From the NCBI GenBank assembly GCA_020631735.1, contig CM036201.1, positions 78,840,502 through 78,904,501 of the forward strand: a stretch of 64,000 nt of DNA, given 5' to 3'. Below, in pieces: positions 46,069-57,378 of this stretch (position 1 is the stretch's first letter; each line of letters opens with the position of its first letter). The notes under the pieces were generated by a model, which was not told the origin of the DNA, did not search any database, and saw nothing but the letters and a program-made list of their open reading frames with translations. The stretch is from Saccharum officinarum (lineage: Eukaryota > Streptophyta > Magnoliopsida > Poales > Poaceae). Position numbers and translations under genes: made by a program.

Positions 46069-46892
46069 ATAGATGAGATGTTCTATGATGTATACATCTG
46101 ATGTTTACGTAGTATATAATAATATTCTATGATGTTTTTCTGTGATCTTCATGTAGTATATATATGTTGTTCTATTATGTTTTTTGTGATGTTTTATGGT
46201 GTATTTAGTGATATTCACTTAGTATTCATGTGATGTTCTATAGTATATTTTTAGGATGTTTGAAAAGTACCCATGTGATATTCTTTTAAATTTTTTCTAT
46301 CACGTGTTTTTTTCTTATGCTTTGCTCTGGATTTTATTATTATTTATTTATGTTATATATTTATTTATTTTTAAGTATATTATAATATCAATTCCATGAA
46401 CCTAAACTGAGAACATTCTTCTTACAAAGACGGAACATTATTTTTTGAATCTAGAACATCTCTGCTAGAAAATGTTCTACTCCATAAGTCAAATGTTCGT
46501 TAATTTTTTTATTTAAATATATCCATGTTGGATCTTGTTTTGAAGGAATTATTGCAAGAAATCCAATGGTGTAATCGGAATTTTAATTTGAATGTTTGGT
46601 TTAAGCATTATGACTTTTTTAATTCCTTAAAAGTCATTGCGTGGGATATGGGTGAGTGGGGCCTACTCGATTTGGACAGCATGTGTGAGGCATCCATCCG
46701 TGCGCGCGCACGCTCCTTGCGGCGCGGGCAGGAAGCTACGGTTGCTGTGGGCGGGAAAAGTGGGTGTGAACCATCGGTAGGTGATTATGGTCCGATTGGC
46801 TGAACACTAGGAGGCCTCGAGCAGTTGCCCCACCTACCACCGGAGTAGCACCACTAGTACCCATATGTCTTCCTCCCTTTCGGCCAGCGAAG
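46069..46892. other. Flank between elements C and B, including the right part of the minisatellite
   Basis: Positions 46069-46260 continue the ATGTTCTATGATGTTTTT minisatellite broken by element C. AT-rich DNA with repeated GAACATT/AATGTTCT words (46400-46500) follows, and then a GC-richer stretch (46640-46890) with no recognisable gene. The ORF at 46525-46803 has no domain. Confidence 0.6.
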
Positions 46893-47714
46893 GAGTGTGA
46901 AAGGTCCTTGTTTGGTTTTGGTAATTGAGTGACAACTTAGGTGGACTAATATGTGGTTATGTGAGATACACAGGAGATTAGTCCACATGTGATGGTGTCA
47001 TGAAGGAGCTCATTGCATATGAGACATGACATGGACTCATGTGACCAAGGTGGAGAAGATCAAGATGAGGCTTGGCTTGATGGACCGGTTGCTAGGGTGA
47101 AGGGCAAGTTGTGTGATGGCTTGGCACCGAAGGACCGAGGCAACGGTGAAGAGCAAGTGAGGTCAAGATCGATGAACCAATACGGTCACGTGATGATATG
47201 AAATGGATCATATCATTTGGTGATTGGTTGGTGCATGTGTTGCATCAACATCGGAGGAGATGGAGTGGAATGCGCAAGGCAAAGGTATAACCTAGGGCAT
47301 TTCCATTTCACCGGTCATAGGTGTGTAGAGAAGTTGATGACCGGATTTAGGATAGATGGCCGTACTATCAAGAGGGGCAAACTTGTTTGCATATCGGTCA
47401 TCTAGTGCCACTTGAACGATCTAACTTTGCATACGTGTTAGGATCGAGTGGCGAGGCAAGTTGAGTGGTTAACTCCTTCGATAAAATGATTATGAAAATG
47501 CTAACACACGTGCACAAGGTGGTGATCACTTGTTGGTGTTGGCACTTTTGCGAAGGCAGTGGAGTTTGAGCGGTAGAGAGGGTTTGGGTTCCTCTCTCCC
47601 TCCCGCCGAGCTTGCGAGCGCGGGATTCAGGCGTTTTTGAGAAGTTGAAATGCATATTTTCCACTACGCCGGAAGTCGGAAAAGAAACGGAGGCGAACAG
47701 AGGTCACAGAGGTG

Positions 47715-48195
47715 ACCGGACGCTGCACTGGACGCGGTCATGGAATGACCGGACGCGTCCGGTCAGCTGTCAGGCGTTCGGGTGCTAGGGTTTGCAACCG
47801 GCGCGTCCGGTCACTCGCGAGACCGGCGCGTCCGGTCATGTGCCCAGAAAAGAATTGCGGTTCGCACGGAGGATCGGACGCTGGGCGCGTCCGGTCACAC
47901 ACGATCGGACGCGTCCGATCATTGAAGGAGCTTACTGGACTCACACCGGACGCGGGCACTGTCGCGTCCGGTCGTTGCGAGGAGCGCGTCCGGTCGTTGT
48001 TTCGCGGGCGCATGCTGTGTGACCGGCGCGTCCGGTCGTTGCTACAGGCGCGTCCGGTCATCGGACCGGCGCGTCTGGTCGTTTTGAGAGGCGCGTCCGG
48101 TCATAGGTTTGACCGTTGGCGCAGTGACCGTTGGAGCATCGGACGCGGTGAGCGCGTCCGGTCAGTTACGACCGGCGCGTCCGGTCGTCCCGAGT
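47715..48195 (+). promoter_or_regulatory. CGCGTCCGGTC palindrome array, element B 5' LTR
   Basis: About 11 exact GCGTCCGGTC sites plus close variants (GCGTCTGGTC, GCGTCCGATC) in 480 bp. The matching array in the 3' LTR is at about 55335-55815; several differences between the two are C-to-T or G-to-A, as expected from decay of methylated CpG. Confidence 0.75.
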
Positions 48196-48237
48196 TTTGC
48201 CCAGTGAAGGGGTAACGGCTCTATTTGACCGTGGGGT

Positions 48238-48245
48238 TATAAATA
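48238..48245 (+). promoter_or_regulatory. TATA box, element B 5' LTR
   Basis: TATAAATA, about 45 bp after the last palindrome site. The 3' LTR copy is at 55859-55866. Confidence 0.7.
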
Positions 48246-49316
48246 GATGCCTTGGCCGGCTGTGGCCGGTAGCTGAGCACACTATAGTCTTTGTGACTTG
48301 TGTGGTAGTGCTTGGGAGCCCTCTAACTCACTCATGCTTGATAGTGTTCATCGGATCGAGTGAGAGAGCGATTCTAGTGCGTTGCTTTGAGAGATTGCAT
48401 CGTGTGGCACTAGGTGATCGTGTTGCAAGCCGGTGGTGCTTGTTACTCTTGGAGGTTGCCACCTCCTAGACGGCTTGGTGGCTTGTGGCTCCGTCGAAGC
48501 TCGCAAGAAGATTGTGCGAGGCTCCGGAGAAGCTTTGTGAGGGGGATTGTGCTCACCCCGCGGGGATCGCGAAGAGCAACTCTAGTTGAGCGTGTCATTG
48601 AGCTACCACACTTTATGGTAGGTTCTTGCGGTGCCTTTTGAGAGGCTCGGTGTGTGACCGATTAGCCGCCGAACCACGAAGTGTTGGTCGACACAACGGG
48701 GACGTAGCTTGGTGGCAACCAAGTGAACCTCGGGAGAAAATCACCGTGTCAACATTGTCTACTCTTCTCGGTGGTTTGCCTTCGTGTAACACAAGCTTGT
48801 ATTTACTTTCATATATACTTGTGCTTGTGTAGTTGCTCTCGTAACTAGTTTGCTTGTGTAGCTTGCTAGTTGTCTTCTTGCTTGTGTAGCTAGAAGCTCC
48901 CTTTGCGTGACTAATTTGGTTTGTGTAACCTTGTTAGTCACATTGCTTAGTTTGTGTAGCTAAGTGTTTTGCGCTCTCTAATTTGGCATTAGTTGCCTTG
49001 TTATTGAGCTTTGCTAGCGAGCTTAGGCTTTGTGCTTTTGCTTCACTAGTTGTGTAGGAGCTCCCTCGCTTGGCAAAGTACTAGTGCATAGGTTTGTGTG
49101 ACCTTGCTCTAGAATTGATTAGGTGAGCTCTTGGTAAGCTTAGCACCTTAGTTGCTTAATTAGGATCTTTGCAAGGTGCTAGAGAACTTAGATAGAGGGG
49201 TGTAGTCTTGGCTAGACCGATAAGTTTAATTCCGCATTTGTTTTGGTTAGCCAACGCGTTTAAGTTTTAGAAAGGACTATTCACCCCCCTCTAGTCCGCC
49301 ATCTCGACCCTTCAAG

Positions 49317-49328
49317 TGGTATCGGAGC
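49317..49328 (+). other. Primer-binding site of element B
   Basis: TGGTATCGGAGC, two bases after the LTR, complementary to the initiator tRNA-Met 3' end with one difference. Identical to element C's site, including the flanking AG before it. Confidence 0.9.
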
Positions 49329-49365
49329 CGGGTCTCTCATTGGTGGTCTTCACCGACCCGAGAGG

Positions 49366-51192
49366 ATGGCGGCTTATGGGCTAGATGTTGAGTGTCCACA
49401 CATTTTTGATGGCACACACTTTGCACGGTGGAGAAATTGGATGACATGCAATTTTAAGTTTATTTCTCCTCAATTGTGGTGGATCGTAGATGTGGGCTTT
49501 TCCTTTGCACTTGATAAAAAGAATGCAACTCAAGCGCAAAGAAAATGCCTACATCTCGATAGCCAAGCTACTAATGTTTTCTATCGATCTATGGATAGTA
49601 GCATACTTTGTGAGATCATGGACTTTAAGTCCGCCCATGAGATTTGGGTGTTTCTAAATGAGAAATATGGGGCGATCTCCGATAATGATGAGCCCAAGGA
49701 GGAGGCGCATGAGGATGTTGAGCATGACCACAACAAGGTGGTTGTGGAGGATTGCTCCACCTCACGGTCAAGTGATGACAAAGATGATCATATCACAAGA
49801 TCACTTGACAAGAAGAATGATAATGCCACAAGTGATACAAGTAATGATTCTACCCCATGCACACTTGATGGTGAAGATGATGGCTATGAGAGTGATGCTT
49901 CAACAAGCTCTTCAACATCATCACATGGTAACACTAAGATACATGTTGGTGGTTTTGTTGTGGATTGTGATGATCCAAATTTAGAGCTTTTATATAAACT
50001 CTCAAGAGCCTTGAAAAGGAAAATGGAAAGAGTAAGTAAATTGGAAAATGATAACTCTTTTCTAAAGACCACATGTGAACAACAAAAGCATCTACTTTAT
50101 GTTACTACTTGTTCACATGAGGAGCTAAAATTAACTCATGAGAAACTAAGTGTTGCTCATGATAACTTGGTACAAGAACATGCTTTACTCACTAAGAAGC
50201 TTTCTAATGAAGAAACCAAATCTAGTGAGAGCTCATCATTTGGGTCAAATGATCAATCACATATTACTAACCCTTGTGATGTAGGCAAGAAGCATGTATC
50301 CACCTCTTGTGATGATTTATTATATATGCCATGTTCTTCACAATTAGATGCTTGTTCTACTTCTATGTCTTGTGAGACTAACCTTTTGAAGGAGAACAAT
50401 GAGCTCAAAAGTGAAGTGAAGAATTTGAGCAACAAGTTAGAGAGGTGCTACAACTCTAAAATCGCCATTGAGCATATCATTACCAATCAAAGAAGATATG
50501 GTGATAAGAGTGGTATTGGCTACAACAAGAGCAAGGGCAAGATTATGAAAAAGCAAAATGCAAAGAAGCTATCCCAACTCATGTGCCACCGATGCCATGA
50601 AATGGGACATATTGCTAAGTATTGCCCTACCAAGAAGTCTCAAGTTGAGCCAAAAGCGACACCCCAAGAACAAATCAAGATCAACCATGGAGATGATGGT
50701 GACTTGATAAAGAAGAAAAAGAAAACAAGAAGGGGTGGTAAAGCAAGGCATCCAATACAAATTCAAGATGCCAAGATGATGAGCAAGAATCAAAATGAGA
50801 AAAGAAATTTGACTCACATCAAGTGCTTCAAATGTGAAGATATGGGACACTTTGTCTCGGGGTGTCCTACCAAGCTTGAGAAGAAGGCTCAAGCAACTCA
50901 TAAGAGGCAAGGCATTGAGAAGCAACACATGAGCAAGGAAGAAAAGGCTCACTCTAAAAGAAGTTGCTACTTATGCCGGGAAAGGGGACACATGGCTCAT
51001 TCATGTCCTCTAGGTAATAATTCTAAGCCTATTTCAATTAATAATACTAACATGCTTAGAAAGGATGGCAATGGTACCTCATTTGGTGGAATTGCAAAAC
51101 ATCCCGCTACCCATACTAAGGCTTTGCCTAAGTATGTTGCTCCTAATTTGAGAGGACCCAAACTTGTTTGGGTACCATCAAAAAGTGGATGA
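49366..51192 (+). CDS. gag: Intact Gag of non-autonomous element B
   Basis: 608 aa without a break. The start MAAYGLDVECPHIFDGTHFA matches the UBN2/copia Gag domain (about residues 1-115). An acidic, Ser/Asp/Thr-rich linker (120-200), a coiled-coil-like section with SCETNLLKENNELKSEVKNL (225-385) and three CCHC zinc knuckles follow: CHRCHEMGHIAKYC (about 406), CFKCEDMGHFVSGC (about 486) and CYLCRERGHMAHSC (about 533). The tail LRGPKLVWVPSKSG resembles the end of element C's Gag (LQGPKQVWVPKRH). Gag should assemble particles and bind the element's own RNA. The ATG is 37 bp after the primer-binding site and matches the start used in element A. An unbroken gag with no pol suggests selection to supply its own capsid while borrowing enzymes; this is inference. 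Confidence 0.93.
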   Translation: MAAYGLDVECPHIFDGTHFARWRNWMTCNFKFISPQLWWIVDVGFSFALDKKNATQAQRKCLHLDSQATNVFYRSMDSSILCEIMDFKSAHEIWVFLNEKYGAISDNDEPKEEAHEDVEHDHNKVVVEDCSTSRSSDDKDDHITRSLDKKNDNATSDTSNDSTPCTLDGEDDGYESDASTSSSTSSHGNTKIHVGGFVVDCDDPNLELLYKLSRALKRKMERVSKLENDNSFLKTTCEQQKHLLYVTTCSHEELKLTHEKLSVAHDNLVQEHALLTKKLSNEETKSSESSSFGSNDQSHITNPCDVGKKHVSTSCDDLLYMPCSSQLDACSTSMSCETNLLKENNELKSEVKNLSNKLERCYNSKIAIEHIITNQRRYGDKSGIGYNKSKGKIMKKQNAKKLSQLMCHRCHEMGHIAKYCPTKKSQVEPKATPQEQIKINHGDDGDLIKKKKKTRRGGKARHPIQIQDAKMMSKNQNEKRNLTHIKCFKCEDMGHFVSGCPTKLEKKAQATHKRQGIEKQHMSKEEKAHSKRSCYLCRERGHMAHSCPLGNNSKPISINNTNMLRKDGNGTSFGGIAKHPATHTKALPKYVAPNLRGPKLVWVPSKSG

Positions 51193-54100
51193 TTGTTTGT
51201 AGGTACCATCGGCATTGGAGGCTTGATTCATTTGGATTCATATTGGTCATCATATGTTGAATCAAGTTTTAAAGCTTAATGCATATTCTATCCCAATGCC
51301 AAGTCAAAATAAGTGGAGTCCAAATGCTACAACATACAAGTGCAACATATCAAGTTGTGGATGATTTATTGGAATTATTTGATGGCTTGCAATTTATTTG
51401 AGTAAAAGCTTGCTATTGGATGATCATGAGCTAACCAAGGTATATCTCTTGTTGATCATTTCACTTGGGTGCATATGAGTTGATTGAATTGGATATGTAT
51501 GCAATGTTGCTTGCTATGAGATGTTTGAATGGATTAAATGCTTAAGTAATCAAGTTTGGATTGGTTTGTGTTGGATAATTTCATGAGATGACATTTAGTA
51601 AGTGGATTGGATGGATATATGTCTTATGAAAGTATTCAAACAAGTTAGTTTCAAGTTTGATTCACTTTTGTTGAAGAATAGCTCATGTATTGAAATCTGT
51701 CCTATATTGAAAATCTGAGCTAGCAGTGATCTTAGCCATGTTTGAGTGATCAAATCTATTTGGATTGGCTTGAAATTTGGTATACATGCTCTACACTTAT
51801 GAAAGAAGATGCTGTAGAAATTTCATGAGAAGTGGATAAGAGATGCTTCGTTTTGGAGTGCATCTTGTCAGCTATAGTGCAGCAGTTTTCAGCATGTAGC
51901 AGTGGTGGAAGATTTGAAATCTAGTAGCAATCTAGAAGTCAAAAGAAGTTCAAATTTTTACAGTTGCTATATGACTTAGTGAAGCACATCTCCACCAAAT
52001 TTCATGGCATTTGGATCTGTACATTGGGAGATATGAATTATTCTTTGAAGGGTACAGAATCTGCCAGAAAAGTGACAATCATTGGATTAATCTAGAGTCA
52101 CTTTAATTGAAAGGTCCTCAAGTTGAAAACATGTTTACAAGTGGTTGAGGTACCTAAGTTTGGTTTTGGATTGATCTAGAAGCAAGAAAAGCAATGAGTA
52201 CAAGACTTTTGTATTATGAAATGTACTTGGTGTACTTATTTGGTACTCAATTTGAAGATCAAGATCAAACTTAAGATGAAGATAAAGTTTAAGTTCTAGT
52301 GATGATTAGAGATCATTTGGTAGAAAGAAAAGGACTTAAACAAGTAGAAAGAGTTGGACTCAAATGTAGATTCAAGGATTATTCATCAAGATTGAGTTCA
52401 TCATTTGGATCAATCAAATTATATCATTTCAAGTGAGTATCAAGAGTGGTTCTTTGGAGAAAGGTCACTTCTCCCTAGTGAGGGGCTTGCCGCCGTGTGT
52501 AGGTGAAACCAAGTTTGGGACTTGGAAGGCTAACATGGAAGTGGTGATCCGAGGAACTTGTGATGCTTAGTTGAAGCAATCAAAAGGGTTGATCAAGAAA
52601 AGCAAGCAACACCCAAAAGAGAGCTAGTCATATATTTCAAGTAGTATTCTAAGTAGTTCTCTCATGCAAGCATTGATCAAAAAGATGAAGCAAGCCAACC
52701 ACAACTCAAGAGATAGTGCACTTGATCATAAGTGGTTTTCATTTCATATGGGTGAAGAATGGATTTATCTATGATGATTGGTCTTCACCAAGCTTATAAA
52801 TTGGACTTCACATTGCTATTGGAGTAATGAATTGGAATCTATGTGACTATCCTCTACTCCAACATAGCAAAGGTATCATTGTAATGTGCATGATCATTTC
52901 ATCCCTTACTAGTATGCGATTAGTGCATATAGTACATGCTACTAGGATCATGCATAACAAATGAAATGTTTAAATTCATAGCCTACCACTATTGCTTGAA
53001 TTTATTAAATGTTCTAGTGGTATGTATATGAGTTTGTTCATGAGCTAGTAAACCCAAATACTTGATCTAGTTTGGATTGCTAACAAGTGACAAGTACAAC
53101 ATTGGCAAGATAACCCTTAGCATGAGGTGTGAAGAAGCTTGTCATTGGATCAAATCGAACTTGGAATCTTAGGCAAATCAATATAGTTCAAGTCATACAA
53201 GAAGCTCATGACAATGATAAGAGTACAAGCACAAGACAACAATGAAAATGGATATCTAGTTTGTTTCAAGTGGTATCTAGACTCAAATTGATCTTCCAAG
53301 TGGTATTATAAATGGTGTCTAGATAATGATCTACAAGTGATATCTTACAAGTGGTACTCATGAAGATAGAAAATGTTCAAGAAGTGAATGTTATTGCCAA
53401 ATCCTTCAAAGTGAATCCATACAAGAAAATTCTTTCAAATGGTATCACATTTCTACTCATGGTAGCTTCACGTGGTATCATTCATGCAAGACGATGGTTT
53501 CACAAGTGATCCTCAACCTTAAGTGATCAAATCAAGAAATGCTACCCTCATCTCCAAGTGGTATCTCAAGTGAATGACACATGCTATGACATAGGGGGAG
53601 GAGCCCCACCAATTGGTATCAAGGTCAAAGATCCTATGTGGAATCTCAAGAGCAACCATAAAGTTTGTCATTCCAACATATGTGGTAATGTCCATCAAAA
53701 ATGCAATATTCAAGTCTCAACCATCTACCCCAATACAAGCCTTTGTATCAATTGAGAAGAACACCTTTTATGGAAATTGATGACAAAGGGGGAGAAGTTG
53801 ACAAAGATATGAAAGCCTTTTGAGCTTTGGGGAGAAATTAGAAAGATTGGACATGTACATGGACAAAGAGGGAGCAACATTGAAGAATGTAAGGGGATCA
53901 AACATTCTTGGACAAAGAAAGCACACAAGTAGGGGGAGCAAGCTCATGAACTTTGATTGATTACATTTGATATGTGCATAATTCATGTGTTTGCTTGCAT
54001 TGCATAAAGTTCTTAAATTCAATATGCATGCTTGTGTGGTGTATGCTAGTTATAGAACTTAAATGATGATTTGATAACTAGCATGCATAGGATGTTAGCT

Positions 54101-54503
54101 AGACTTATGATTATCATGCAAAAACTAGAACCTTGCTTATAATGTTGATCTCACGAGGTTTCTAGTGTTTTTGATGTCTAGCTACTCATGATGCTAAGGA
54201 TGGTGGCAAACTTATGATTTTCAAATGGTATCAAGCTACTAATTGGTATCAAGCTACAAAGGTTTATTCTATACACCTTAGCATCACTTAGTAGTGCTAA
54301 CCCTCCCACAAATTTCATATTTATGCATATGTGCAAGCTTGAAACCAAACCATTTGAGCACATATGTAGGGGGAGCTATCACTACCAAGTCGGATTTTAT
54401 GGTGCTTATCCAAATCTTGACACAGAGCTTAAACGCTGGATAAGTGGCATAAAATCCAAAAGAACTTATTTTCAATATCTTTGTAGAGTTGTCATCAATT
54501 ACC
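51193..54503 (+). other. Non-coding internal 3' half of element B
   Basis: 3.3 kb with no ORF of note. It is conserved with element A's 7448-10684 at nearly every position despite the absence of coding. Just after the gag stop, TTTGTAGGTACC...GGAGGCTTGAT lines up with the TTTTGTAGGTAAATT...GGGTGCTTGAT that starts pol in C, so pol was lost downstream of its first codons. The heptamer TGGTATC occurs at 53271, 53440, 53473, 53559, 53614, 54226 and 54244. A GGGGGAGGAG purine block is at 53594. Confidence 0.75.
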
Positions 54504-54517
54504 AAAAAGGGGGAGAT
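54504..54517 (+). other. Polypurine tract of element B
   Basis: AAAAAGGGGGAGAT directly before the 3' LTR; it would prime plus-strand DNA synthesis. Its last ten bases match element C's tract. Confidence 0.85.
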
Positions 54518-56935
54518 TGAAAGGTCCTTGTTTGGTTTTGGTAATTGAGTGACAACTTAGGTGGACTAATATGTGGTTATGTGAGATATACAGGAGATTA
54601 GTCCACATGTGATGGTGTCATGAAGGAGCTCATTGCATATGAGACATGACATGGACTCATGTGACCAAGGTGGAGAAGATCAAGATGAGGCTTGGCTTGA
54701 TGGACCGGTTGCTAGGGTGAAGGGCAAGTTGTGTGATGGCTTGGCACCGAAGGACCGAGGCAACGGTGAAGAGCAAGTGAGGTCAAGATCGATGAACCAA
54801 TACGGTCACGTGATGATATGAAATGGATCATATCATTTGGTGATTGGTTGGTGCATGTGTTGCATCAACATCGGAGGAGATGGAGTGGAATGCGCAAGGC
54901 AAAGGTATAACCTAGGGCATTTCCATTTCACCGGTCATAGGTGTGTAGAGAAGTTGATGACCGGATTTAGGATAGATGGCCATACTATCAAGAGGGGCAA
55001 ACTTGTTTGCATATCGGTCATCTAGTGCCACTTGAGCGATCTAACTTTGCATACGTGTTAGGATCGAGTGGCGAGGCAAGTTGAGTGGTTAACTCCTTCG
55101 ATAAAATGATTATGAAAATGCTAACACACGTGCACAAGGTGGTGATCACTTGTTGGTGTTGGCACTTTTGCGAAGGCAGTGGAGTTTGAGCGGTAGAGAG
55201 GGTTTGGGTTCCTCTCTCCCTCCGCCGAGCTTGTGAGCGCGGGATTCAGGCGTTTTTGAGAAGTTGAAATGCCTATTTTCCACTACGCCGGAAGTCGGAA
55301 AAGAAACGGAGGCGAACAGAGGTCACAGAGGTGACCGGACGCTGCACCGGACGCGGTCATGGAATGACCGAACGCGTCCGGTCAGCTGTCAGGCGTTCGG
55401 GTGCTAGGGTTTGCAACCGGCGCGTCCGGTCACTCGCGGGACCGGCGCGTCCGGTCATGTGCCCAGAAAAGAATTGCGGTTCGCACGGAGGATCGGACGC
55501 TGGGCGCGTCCGGTCACACACGATCGGACGCGTCCGATCGTTGAAGGAGCTTACTGGACTCACACCGGACGCGGGCACTGTCACGTCCGGTCGTTGCGAG
55601 GAGCGCGTCCGGTCGTTGTTTCGCGGGCGCATGCTGTGTGACCGGCGCGTCCGGTCGTTGCTACAGGCGCGTCCGGTCATCGGGACCGGCGCGTCCGGTC
55701 GTTTTGAGAGGCGCGTCCGGTCATAGGGTTTGACCGTTGGCGCAGTGACCGTTGGAGCATCGGACGCGGTGAGCGCGTCCGGTCAGTTACGACCGGCGCG
55801 TCCGGTCGTCCCGAGTTTTGCCCAGTGAAGGGGTAACGGCTCTATTTGACCGTGGGGTTATAAATAGATGCCTTGGCCGGCTGTGGCCGGTAGCTGAGCA
55901 CACTATAGTCTTTGTGACTTGTGTGGTAGTGCTTGGAAGCCCTCTAACTCACTCATGCTTGATAGTGTTCATCGGATCGAGTGAGAGAGCGATTCTAGTG
56001 CGTTGCTTTGAGAGATTGCATCGTGTGGCACTAGGTGATCGTGTTGCAAGCCGGTGGTGCTTGTTACTCTTGGAGGTTGCCACCTCCTAGACGGCTTGGT
56101 GGCTTGTGGCTCCGTCGAAGCTCGCAAGAAGATTGTGCGAGGCTCCGGAGAAGCTTTGTGAGGGGGATTGTGCTCACCCCGCGGGGATCGCGAAGAGCAA
56201 CTCTAGTTGAGCGTGTCATTGAGCTACCACACTTTATGGTAGGTTCTTGCGGTGCCTTTTGAGAGGCTCGGTGTGTGACCGATTAGCCGCCGAACCACGA
56301 AGTGTTGGTCGACACAACGGGGACGTAGCTTGGTGGCAACCAAGTGAACCTCGGGAGAAAATCACCGTGTCAACATTGTCTACTCTTCTCGGTGGTTTGC
56401 CTTCGTGTAACACAAGCTTGTATTTACTTTCATATATACTTGTGCTTGTGTAGTTGCTCTCGTAACTAGTTTGTTTGTGTAGCTTGCTAGATGTCTTCTT
56501 GCTTGTGTAGCTAGAAGCTCCCTTTGCGTGACTAATTTGGTTTGTGTAATCTTGTTAGTCACATTGCTTAGTTTGTGTAGCTAAGTGTTTTGTGCTCTCT
56601 AATTTGGCATTAGTTACCTTGTTATTGAGCTTTGCTAGCGAGCTTAGGCTTTGCGCTTTTGCTTCACTAGTTGTGTAGGAGCTCCCTCGCTTGGCAAAGT
56701 ACTAGTGCATAGGTTTGTGTGACCTTGCTCTAGAATTGATTAGGCGAGCTCTTGGTAAGCTTAGCACCTTAGTTGCTTAATTAGGATCTTTGCAAGGTGC
56801 TAGAGAACTTAGATAGAGGGGTGTAGTCTTGGCTAGACCGATAAGTTTAATTCCGCATTTGTTTTGGTTAGCCAACGCGTTTAAGTTTTAGAAAGGACTA
56901 TTCACCCCCCTCTAGTCCGCCATCTCGACCCTTCA
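54518..56935 (+). repeat. 3' LTR of element B
   Basis: 2418 bp, about 99% identical to the 5' LTR by eye. Its end CGACCCTTCA is followed by the GAGTG target duplicate. Confidence 0.95.
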
Positions 56936-56940
56936 GAGTG

Positions 56941-57378
56941 GCAGCGTTCGGCGTCCGGTGTGAGAGAGCGCAGCCAGGCACAAGGAAAAACGGGGAGGGA
57001 AGAAAAATAGGCACAATAAACCCAGCCGGGAGCCGACCTAAGTGGAAATGCCCCAACCCGGCAACCCCTAATTTTGACTCCAGCCGCAACCGCGTCTGTC
57101 GTGCTCGCCTCTCGCGACCTTTGTTTGTCTGCGGTCTGCCGACGTAGAGGTCAGAGCTCCGCGTGTCGCCCCAGCCCCCAACTGGCCAGCCCCAAGCCCA
57201 TGCGGCCAAGCCACACTGCTCGCTACAGCCGCCCCACCTGGGCGGGCCCCGAGCTACGTGGTGCGCCGGCACCCGCTTGCCGCTCACAATAGCAGCGCCG
57301 ACAGGCCGCTCTGATGGAGGAGGATTTGATTGGGGAGCATAGTAGATGATAGGCCTTGGGCAGTGGCCATTGGCATGG
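56941..57378. other. Host segment between element B and the solo LTR
   Basis: 440 bp of GC-rich, apparently unique DNA that was contiguous with 46069-46892 before element B inserted. ORFs occur on both strands (56898-57287 minus, 57074-57292 plus) without recognisable domains. I cannot assign a gene. Confidence 0.5.

Larger units (their letters stand above)
46898..49314 (+). repeat. 5' LTR of element B
   Basis: 2417 bp, TGAAAGGTCCTTGTTTGG to TCTCGACCCTTCA. It has the palindrome array at about 47715-48195, TATAAATA at 48238-48245, and an R-U5 region rich in GCTTGTGTAG words. Confidence 0.95.
46898..56935 (+). mobile_element. Element B: complete gag-only Ty1/copia retrotransposon
   Basis: 10,038 bp with LTRs 46898-49314 and 54518-56935, a perfect 5-bp target duplication GAGTG (46893-46897, 56936-56940), a tRNA-Met primer-binding site, an intact 608-aa gag and a polypurine tract, but no protease, integrase, RT or RNase H anywhere. 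The LTRs differ at roughly two dozen sites by eye (about 1%), so the insertion is young. Structurally it is a TR-GAG-type non-autonomous element. It must have moved with enzymes supplied in trans. Confidence 0.93.

Noticed and set aside
47712..48215. ORFs across the palindrome arrays (also 3508-3921, 35747-36310, 55331-55726) encoding Arg/Pro/Ser repeat proteins
   Set aside because: Open frames occur on both strands in several registers because GCGTCCGGTC lacks stop codons; no domain, and the frames are not kept between LTR copies.
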